From Vibrio aestuarianus (GTDB lineage Bacteria; Pseudomonadota; Gammaproteobacteria; Enterobacterales; Vibrionaceae), in the NCBI RefSeq assembly GCF_012395185.1, contig NZ_JAAZTU010000016.1, forward strand, positions 1 to 64,000: a stretch of 64,000 nt of DNA, read 5' to 3'. Positions 56,197 to 64,000 of this stretch are shown one piece after another (within the stretch, counting starts at the first letter, position 1; each line of letters starts with the position of its first letter). The position numbers and the translations under genes were made by a program. Under the pieces are notes generated by a model. That model ran no database searches. It was not told where the DNA came from and saw only the letters and a list, made by a program, of their open reading frames with translations.

Positions 56197-57921
56197 TTAT
56201 TGAGTTTTCTCTGCGATGAATTTGTCTACGCAAGCTTCAATCTCTGCAGCAGTTGGAAGAGAAAGTGCTTCTTCAGCCATTGCTTTCACGTCTGCAAAGT
56301 TTGAATTACGAATGACTTTCTTCACTGTCGGGATAGAAATACCGCTCATAGAGAACTCGTCAAGTCCCATGCCTAGTAGCAGAAGCGTTGCGCGTTCATC
56401 ACCTGCGAGCTCGCCACACATACCAGTCCACTTGCCTTCAGCATGAGATGCATCGATAACTTGTTTAATCACCGTCAGTACTGCTGGTGATAGTGGATTG
56501 TAAAGATGAGAAATCATCTCGTTACCACGGTCAACCGCTAACGTGTACTGAGTCAAATCGTTAGTGCCGATAGAGAAGAATGACACTTCTTTCGCTAAGT
56601 GATGAGCGATAGCTGCGGCAGCTGGTGTTTCAACCATGACGCCGATTTCGATATTCTCGTCGAAAGCAAGACCTTCAGCACGAAGTTCTGCTTTGTACTC
56701 TTCGATTGCACTCTTAAGTTCACGAATCTCTTCAACAGAGATGATCATTGGGAACATGATGCGTAGTTTGCCGTGTGCAGATGCACGTAGAATACCACGT
56801 AGTTGATCGCGGAGAATTTCACGGCGATCTAGGCTAATGCGAACGGCACGCCAACCCAAGAATGGGTTCATCTCTTTTGGTAGATCCATATATGGCAGAT
56901 CTTTATCACCACCAATATCCATGGTACGGATAATAACCGCTTCACCGTGCATTGCTTCTGCAACTTCTTTATAAGCTTGGTATTGCTCATCTTCAGTTGG
57001 TAGGGCATCACGATCCATGAATAGGAATTCAGTTCGGTATAGACCGACGCCTTCACCACCATTACGTAAGATACCATCGCAGTCTTTTACGGTACCGATG
57101 TTACCGCACACTTCAACTTGATGTCCGTCTAGTGTAATAGCAGGGAGGTCTTTAAGTTTTGCTAGCTCTTCTTTTTCAGCGGCAAAGTCATCACGAATTT
57201 TTTTCGCTTCTTCAAGCTGTGCTTCTGAAGGATTAATGATGATTTTGTTGTTCATAGCATCAAGAACAAGCATATCGCCATTTTTCACTTTTTTAGTGAT
57301 GTCGTTAGTACCAACAATCGCTGGAAGTTCAAGTGAACGAGCCATAATTGAAGTGTGAGATGTACGACCACCAATATCACAAGCAAAGCCCAACACGTAA
57401 TCAAGGTTGATTTGTGCAGTTTCAGATGGTGTTAGATCGTAAGCAACAAGAATAACTTCTTCGTTGATATCGCTAAGTGAAACGATATTGATACCAAGAG
57501 CATTCTTAACGAAACGAGAGCCGATATCACGGATATCTGTTGCACGTTCTTTTAAGTACTCGTCATCAAGAGATTCGAGTGCAGCAGCTTGTTCTTCGAT
57601 CACGGTATAGATCGCGTTATCTGCATGCATTTTGTCATTTTTGATGAGTGCTAAAATCTCTTCTTCTAGCTCTTCATCTTCAAGCAACATGATGTGGCCT
57701 TCGAAGATGGCTTCTTTTTCTTCACCAAACGTTTCAAGTGCTTTTTGTTTAATCACTTCTAACTGAGCAGAAGATTTGTTACGTGCATCATAAAAACACT
57801 TAACTTGGTCTTCTACTTGAGCTTCTGAAATAGAGTGAGTATTTAGGACAATTTCATCTTCTTGAAGTAGCAGTGCTTTACCGAAAGCAATGCCTGGAGA
57901 TGCTAGGATGCCTGAAATCAT
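56197..57921 (-). CDS. ptsI: PTS enzyme I (PEP-protein phosphotransferase)
   Basis: This 574-residue enzyme takes phosphate from PEP and gives it to HPr. The phosphorylated histidine is in [17 protein letters not shown] (about residue 189). The PEP-binding C-terminal domain has [13 protein letters not shown] (about 296), [16 protein letters not shown] (about 452) and the cysteine in [10 protein letters not shown] (about 502). Length is normal. Its ATG at 57921 follows AAGGTAAGGCT. It is 139 bases downstream of ptsH across a hairpin. Confidence 0.98.
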   Translation of the reverse strand: MISGILASPGIAFGKALLLQEDEIVLNTHSISEAQVEDQVKCFYDARNKSSAQLEVIKQKALETFGEEKEAIFEGHIMLLEDEELEEEILALIKNDKMHADNAIYTVIEEQAAALESLDDEYLKERATDIRDIGSRFVKNALGINIVSLSDINEEVILVAYDLTPSETAQINLDYVLGFACDIGGRTSHTSIMARSLELPAIVGTNDITKKVKNGDMLVLDAMNNKIIINPSEAQLEEAKKIRDDFAAEKEELAKLKDLPAITLDGHQVEVCGNIGTVKDCDGILRNGGEGVGLYRTEFLFMDRDALPTEDEQYQAYKEVAEAMHGEAVIIRTMDIGGDKDLPYMDLPKEMNPFLGWRAVRISLDRREILRDQLRGILRASAHGKLRIMFPMIISVEEIRELKSAIEEYKAELRAEGLAFDENIEIGVMVETPAAAAIAHHLAKEVSFFSIGTNDLTQYTLAVDRGNEMISHLYNPLSPAVLTVIKQVIDASHAEGKWTGMCGELAGDERATLLLLGMGLDEFSMSGISIPTVKKVIRNSNFADVKAMAEEALSLPTAAEIEACVDKFIAEKTQ

Positions 57922-58012
57922 AGCCTTACCTTAAATTGGTCAACTGTAAACGGGAGGGTGTGTACTATTGCGCTAACGATAATTAATAGCCCAAAGTTTA
58001 GTCTATTTCCAA

Positions 58013-58044
58013 CAAAGCCACTTTGTTTTCACAAAATGGCTTTG
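58013..58044 (-). other. Hairpin between ptsH and ptsI
   Basis: CAAAGCCA (58013-58020) pairs with TGGCTTTG (58037-58044). After one mismatch, TTTGT pairs with ACAAA around TTTC. There is no T run for termination, so it is more likely an attenuator or an mRNA-stability element that raises HPr over enzyme I. Confidence 0.55.
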
Positions 58045-58060
58045 AAAATAGAGGACCGGA

Positions 58061-58318
58061 TTAGTGTAGTTGGTCCATTAGAGCTACTAGGTGATCTACC
58101 GCTTGCTGAGCTTGAGGGCCTTCAGCAGAAATAGTCACAACAGTGCCTTTTACTAGGCCTAGTGTTTGAAGTTTGAAAAGGCTTTTAGCACTTGCGCTTT
58201 TGCCATTAGAAGTCACAGTGATGTCAGCATCGAATGCTTTCGCTTCTTTAACGAATTGCGCAGCAGGACGCGTGTGAAGACCGTTTTCTGCAGTGATTTC
58301 TACTTGCTTCTCGTACAT
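58061..58318 (-). CDS. ptsH: PTS phosphocarrier HPr
   Basis: This 85-residue carrier is phosphorylated on histidine 15 (NGLHTRPAA). It has the regulatory serine region [12 protein letters not shown] (about residues 43-54) in the usual place. It is nearly identical in length and pattern to E. coli HPr. It is the first gene of the pts operon, with GGGGTATATAAC before the ATG. The promoter lies in 58319-58560. Confidence 0.98.
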   Translation of the reverse strand: MYEKQVEITAENGLHTRPAAQFVKEAKAFDADITVTSNGKSASAKSLFKLQTLGLVKGTVVTISAEGPQAQQAVDHLVALMDQLH

Positions 58319-58566
58319 GTTATATACCCCAATTGATTTATTTTTTGTTAGTTTCTCAACCAGAACAGCTTAACCGCTAATTGACGATTCTGCTAGTGCA
58401 TCGACGTCGTTTACGTGTCAGAACTGATACTGGTCTAAAATAGTACAATCGCGATTTCAATCTATGTTGTCGTTCGCCATTGTTCTGAAATACGTTTCTG
58501 ACTTCTTTATTTTGAAGCTTAAAATAAAACATTGCTGATATTACCAAAGGAGAGGCAGGGATCAAC
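58319..58566 (-). promoter_or_regulatory. Region upstream of ptsH
   Basis: About 250 bases between the ptsH start and the cysK terminator have no convincing gene; a 79-codon open frame across it has no recognisable product. The pts promoters should be here, but no clear -35/-10 or CRP site was found by eye. Confidence 0.4.
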
Positions 58567-58593
58567 AAAAAAGCCCCTGAACGGGGCTTTTTT
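58567..58593. terminator. cysK terminator
   Basis: AAAAAAGCCCC (58567-58577) pairs with GGGGCTTTTTT (58583-58593) around a 5-base loop, with symmetric A and T runs. On the minus strand it closes cysK. Confidence 0.9.
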
Positions 58594-58619
58594 AAACGAA
58601 AAATTGATTTGACCACATA

Positions 58620-59588
58620 TTACTGCTGGTTCTCTTTCTCGGTAAATATACCGGCAAATAGTGCGGTGCTTAGATAACGCTCACCAGAGCTTGGGAGTAT
58701 GGTAACAATAGTTTTTCCAGCAAATTCAGGTAGTTCTGCTAATCTATTGGCCGCGACAACAGCAGCTCCAGACGAAATTCCAGCGAGAATACCTTCCTCT
58801 TCCATAAGACGTCGTGCCATAGCAATCGCTTCGTCAGAAGTGACAGGTTCAACACGGTCAATTAGAGATAAATCTAAGTTTCCTGGAATGAAACCAGCGC
58901 CGATACCTTGGATTTTATGTGGAGCCGGCTTGATTTCTTCACCTGCAATCGCTTGTGCTATGACCGGTGACTCGGCAGGTTCAACGGCAACAGAGATAAT
59001 CGCTTTGCCTTTTTCACCTTTTATGTAACGACTTGTTCCAGTCAATGTGCCGCCTGTGCCCACACCTGCGACAAATACATCAATTTCACCGTCGGTTGCA
59101 TCCCAAATTTCAGGACCTGTGGTTTTTTCGTGAATTTGTGGGTTTGCAGGGTTATTGAATTGTTGCAACAGCAAGAATTTCTCTGGGTTACTTGCCACGA
59201 TTTCTTCGGCTCTAGCGATCGCGCCTTTCATACCTTTTGCAGCTTCGGTTAATTCTAAGTTTGCACCTAAAGCTTTCAATAATTTGCGGCGCTCTAAGCT
59301 CATTGATTCTGGCATAGTTAGGGTCAGTTTATAACCGCGGGCTGCCGCAACAAACGCAAGGGCAACGCCGGTGTTACCACTGGTTGGTTCTACTAGTTCA
59401 ACACCAGGTTTAAGAGTACCTGCTTTCTCCGCTTCCCAAATCATATTCGCGCCAATACGACATTTAACACTGAAGCTAGGGTTGCGAGCTTCAATTTTAG
59501 CAAGCACTTTGCCATTACTGACTTTGTTTAGGCGAACTAAAGGTGTGTTACCAATAGTTAAAGAGTTGTCTTCGTAGATTTTGCTCAT
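58620..59588 (-). CDS. cysK: Cysteine synthase A (O-acetylserine sulfhydrylase)
   Basis: This 322-residue PLP enzyme makes cysteine from O-acetylserine and sulfide. The PLP lysine is in [14 protein letters not shown] (about residue 42). [11 protein letters not shown] (about 69) and GTGGTLTG (about 177) bind substrate and PLP phosphate. Length and motifs fit CysK rather than CysM. AAAGGAATATCGCA precedes the ATG. It lies between cysZ and the pts genes, the E. coli order cysZ-cysK-ptsH-ptsI-crr. Confidence 0.97.
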   Translation of the reverse strand: MSKIYEDNSLTIGNTPLVRLNKVSNGKVLAKIEARNPSFSVKCRIGANMIWEAEKAGTLKPGVELVEPTSGNTGVALAFVAAARGYKLTLTMPESMSLERRKLLKALGANLELTEAAKGMKGAIARAEEIVASNPEKFLLLQQFNNPANPQIHEKTTGPEIWDATDGEIDVFVAGVGTGGTLTGTSRYIKGEKGKAIISVAVEPAESPVIAQAIAGEEIKPAPHKIQGIGAGFIPGNLDLSLIDRVEPVTSDEAIAMARRLMEEEGILAGISSGAAVVAANRLAELPEFAGKTIVTILPSSGERYLSTALFAGIFTEKENQQ

Positions 59589-59710
59589 TGCGATATTCCT
59601 TTATTACACACGTTAATCGTGTCTGTTAGATAAGTAGGACACGTGAGTGGATACAGAAAGAAGGATATGTGTTAACCCTGAAACGTAGAAGGATTAAAAA
59701 GTTATAAGTT

Positions 59711-59820
59711 ATATATCCTTCCTACTTGAAGTTGCGACGACGTTGATTCCTCAATCACATAGCTTGCGTATGCAAATGAGCCCTCACTTAAGTGCAACTC
59801 CAAGGTGTTTAGAGGGTTAG
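59711..59820. repeat. Degenerate Vibrionaceae-type palindromic repeat
   Basis: The stretch has an arm CTACTTGAAGTTGCGACGAC near 59722 and a near-complementary arm GTGCAACTCCAAGG near 59792, with CATAGCTTGCGTATG between them. I recall very similar repeats (ACTTGAAGTTGCAGCGACG... TGCAACTCCAAG) between many genes in Vibrio, Photobacterium and Shewanella. It fills most of the gap between cysZ and cysK; no gene is visible there. Confidence 0.55.
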
Positions 59821-59851
59821 GTAAACCAATCTATCTCGATTGGAGCTTGTT

Positions 59852-60592
59852 TTAACATAGTTTATTCTTAAATTCGGCAACCCACATAGCGGTTGCACCA
59901 CAAACTGCAACAGGCATAACAATTAAGTTAAGAATAGGAATGGTCGTAAACACCGACACCAAAATACCAAAGCTATAGGCTTTACCCTGTTTTTGTTTCA
60001 AATTGTGTCTCATTTGATCAAAGCTGATTTTATGGTTGTCGAAGGGGTAGTCACAATACTGCACGGCCAACATCCAAGCGGTGAACATAAACCATAGTAG
60101 AGGGCCGACGGTTTGTCCTAACGCTGGGATCAACAACAATAAAAATAAGCCAAGCGCTTTTGGTAGCGTATAAAGTAACTTACGCCATTCTCGAGCAAGA
60201 ACTCTTGGCACATCTTTGATGACAGACATCAAGCCATCATCATTAACGGGGGCGCCAATAAGCTTTTCTTCTACTTTTTCAGCAAGTAAACCATTAAACG
60301 GAGCCGCGATAAAGTTCGCTAGCGTGCTAAAAAAGTATGAAAACGTAGCTAGGATAGTAATCGCTAATAATGGCCAGAGGATATAACTTAGCCAAGATAG
60401 GAAGTCTGGTATTTGGCCGATCAACTGGGTAATCCAAGTATCCAAGTGGCTGAATAGATAAAAAAGTGCACCACCAACCAAAATAATATTGGTGAGTAAA
60501 GGGAGTAAAACAAAACGACGAATTCCCGGGGTAAGAGCCAGTTCAAGCCCAAAGAAGAAGTAACCAAAGCCAGAGCGTTGCTGATGTGTCAT
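59852..60592 (-). CDS. cysZ: Sulfate transporter CysZ
   Basis: This 246-residue inner-membrane protein takes up sulfate for cysteine synthesis. It has several hydrophobic helices and family blocks: GFGYFFFGLELALTPGIRRFVLLPL at the N terminus, FIAAPFNGLLAEKVE (about residue 98) and YCDYPFDNHKISF (about 186). I chose the ATG at 60592 (MTHQQRSG), with GGAAATGAT upstream; nine earlier residues are possible. It precedes cysK, its pathway partner. Confidence 0.95.
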   Translation of the reverse strand: MTHQQRSGFGYFFFGLELALTPGIRRFVLLPLLTNIILVGGALFYLFSHLDTWITQLIGQIPDFLSWLSYILWPLLAITILATFSYFFSTLANFIAAPFNGLLAEKVEEKLIGAPVNDDGLMSVIKDVPRVLAREWRKLLYTLPKALGLFLLLLIPALGQTVGPLLWFMFTAWMLAVQYCDYPFDNHKISFDQMRHNLKQKQGKAYSFGILVSVFTTIPILNLIVMPVAVCGATAMWVAEFKNKLC

Positions 60593-60834
60593 ATCATTTC
60601 CAATACAAAATTTTATCAATGAATAGCGTGAAAGCTATTCTACTCAACCTATCGAAGAAGAAAAGCGTGGTGAAAATCACATCATGTATGGAACTTCTCA
60701 CATTAAGTTGTTCTAAATCGGTACTAAGTTTTGGTAAAGTACCTGAATAGACCGAATAATCCACCTTGGTGATACGTTCAGTTCAGCGATATACAGCAAC
60801 GAACAACAATACATCGAGAAACTGAGAGTGAAAA

Positions 60835-61671
60835 ATGCAGGAATTGAGATTCGTACTCATCATTGTTGGCGCGCTAGCGATAGCCGCTCTACTGTTCCAC
60901 GGCCTTTGGACCAGTAAGAAAGAAGGGAAATCGAAGTTTGGCGACAAGCCTCTCGGGAAAATCGATGTTGATCACGATGATTCCGTCTCTTCACCGCAAC
61001 GTTCGTTTGCTCCAGAAGATGATTTTGAGATTATCCGAAAAGAACGCAAAGAGCCTGACTTCAGTGAAACAGTTGATCCATTAATTGATGGTTATCCTGA
61101 AAAGATGGTTGCAGTAGATACTATTGATGAGATTGAGGATATTCCTTCAATTTCTGTATCAGAAGCTCCGCAACCGGTTATTGTTCAAGATACTGCTCAC
61201 GTTGAGCAAGAGAGCCAAGAAGTTGAAGTTGCAGAAGAACAACCCGCAGATATGGAAGTGCTAGTACTTAATGTACATTGTGCAGCGAATGAACCTTTTG
61301 TTGGTACTAAGCTTTTTGATAGTATGCAGCAAAATGGTTTGCTCTACGGTGATATGGATATATTCCACCGTCACGCTGATCTTTCAGGGACAGGTAAGGT
61401 ATTATTTAGTGTTGCTAATATGATGCAACCAGGCACACTGGAGCATAATGATCCTGCTGATTTCACTACACAAGGTATTTCATTTTTCATGACTCTGCCA
61501 TGCTACGGTGAAGCGGACCAAAACTTTAAATTGATGCTCAAAACCGCGCAACAAATTGCCGATGATCTTGGCGGTAATGTGCTTGATGATGCTCGTAACC
61601 TGATGACTCCAGACCGCTTAGCAGCATACCGTCGTCAGATACAGGAATTTAAAAACGCTCGTAGCGCGTAA
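60835..61671 (+). CDS. zipA: Cell division protein ZipA
   Basis: This 278-residue protein tethers FtsZ to the membrane. The N-terminal anchor is [25 protein letters not shown], followed by a basic stretch, an acidic and Pro/Gln-rich linker (about residues 45-140) and the FtsZ-binding domain (about 145-275: [39 protein letters not shown]). It is divergent from cysZ. It is followed by a terminator and then ligA, as in E. coli. Confidence 0.96.
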   Translation: MQELRFVLIIVGALAIAALLFHGLWTSKKEGKSKFGDKPLGKIDVDHDDSVSSPQRSFAPEDDFEIIRKERKEPDFSETVDPLIDGYPEKMVAVDTIDEIEDIPSISVSEAPQPVIVQDTAHVEQESQEVEVAEEQPADMEVLVLNVHCAANEPFVGTKLFDSMQQNGLLYGDMDIFHRHADLSGTGKVLFSVANMMQPGTLEHNDPADFTTQGISFFMTLPCYGEADQNFKLMLKTAQQIADDLGGNVLDDARNLMTPDRLAAYRRQIQEFKNARSA

Positions 61672-61691
61672 ATAAAAAACAGACCACTAAG

Positions 61692-61714
61692 GGCTCCTCG
61701 TCGGAGCCTTTTTT
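61692..61714 (+). terminator. Terminator between zipA and ligA
   Basis: GGCTCC (61692-61697) pairs with GGAGCC (61703-61708) around a 5-base loop and six T residues follow. It ends 17 bases before the ligA ATG, so ligA may depend on readthrough or its own promoter inside zipA. Confidence 0.85.
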
Positions 61715-61719
61715 CATGA

Positions 61720-63774
<2,055 letters not shown>

Positions 63775-63799
63775 CCATTCATTTCGTCCCTGCATGTAA

Positions 63800-63836
63800 T
63801 TAAGTCTCAATTTTTATAATTGAGGCTTAATTTTTT
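63800..63836 (+). terminator. ligA terminator
   Basis: TTAAGTCTCAATT (63800-63812) pairs with AATTGAGGCTTAA (63818-63830), with one G-T pair, around a 5-base loop. Six T residues follow. Confidence 0.85.
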
Positions 63837-64000
63837 GTAAAAAAAAGCATCCCACCTTTTCGTTTTTATTCTTAAATTATCCTGCTTTTAGCCATGACTA
63901 CTAAAAATGCTCTCATCTACTTTCTCGTGATTATTGCGAGGCACTTCAAGTTAATTGAAATGATGAAATACATAATATTCTGATTTGTATGGTTTTTATG
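63837..64000. other. Non-coding right edge
   Basis: These 164 AT-rich bases after the ligA terminator show no gene or RNA that I can support. A downstream gene may start beyond the window. Confidence 0.4.

Noticed and set aside
58377-58616. 79-codon frame between ptsH and cysK
   Set aside because: It covers the pts promoter region and the cysK terminator. Its composition looks non-coding.

Overview
The window is chromosomal DNA from a gammaproteobacterium of the family Vibrionaceae, most likely a Vibrio. The evidence is gene content and order: an RND efflux pair, then a vpsU-vpsA-K type exopolysaccharide cluster, rbm biofilm-matrix genes, a vpsL-Q type cluster, a YitT-like gene and glyA. As I recall it, this is the order around the Vibrio cholerae vps locus. 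The housekeeping genes that follow are typical gammaproteobacterial clusters. No transposase, integrase, phage gene or CRISPR array was seen.

Layout. 1-400: two tandem tRNA-Tyr genes on the minus strand, with a stringent-type promoter; the left edge cuts into what looks like a longer array. 614-4823: RND pump (periplasmic adaptor plus inner-membrane transporter) and its terminator. 5092-18433: vps-I cluster on the plus strand. It encodes a low-molecular-weight tyrosine phosphatase, enzymes for UDP-ManNAc/ManNAcA, two hexapeptide acyltransferases, two GT4 glycosyltransferases, a GT26 transferase, a flippase, a polymerase, a CapK-like adenylating enzyme, an alpha/alpha-toroid protein and a membrane acyltransferase. 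Many genes overlap by 1 to 30 bases. An 11-base ops element (the RfaH recruitment sequence) lies in the leader of vpsA. 18717-23386: matrix genes rbmA (+), rbmB (-) and an RbmC/Bap1-type adhesin (+). 23416-32039: a minus-strand block read leftwards, vpsL-M-N-O-P-Q, then an unknown secreted protein and an O-antigen-ligase-like protein. Together these should build, export, polymerise and anchor the biofilm matrix.

32453-48471: YitT-like protein, glyA, a small lipoprotein, then lipA-lipB-ybeD, dacA-rlpA-rodA-mrdA-rlmH-rsfS, holA-lptE and leuS (lipoylation, cell-wall elongation, ribosome maturation, DNA polymerase III delta, LPS export, leucyl-tRNA synthetase), and a zinc-ribbon protein. 48484-54061: lnt-corC-ybeY-phoH(ybeZ)-miaB. 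54317-55468: ubiF. 55582-58318: PTS genes ptsH-ptsI-crr. 58620-60592: cysK and cysZ. 60835-63774: zipA and ligA.

Most notable points: (1) ligA carries a perfect in-frame 27-base tandem duplication across the adenylation-site motif; (2) the RbmC-like adhesin has two beta-prism domains and a propeller but no N-terminal mucin-binding-type extension; (3) an ops/JUMPstart-like element precedes vpsA; (4) an extra acyltransferase-3 gene sits between vpsJ and vpsK; (5) vps-II is on the strand opposite to vps-I; (6) several palindromes and long hairpins lie between genes. All calls rest on reading the sequence and on memory of protein families. No database search was run.
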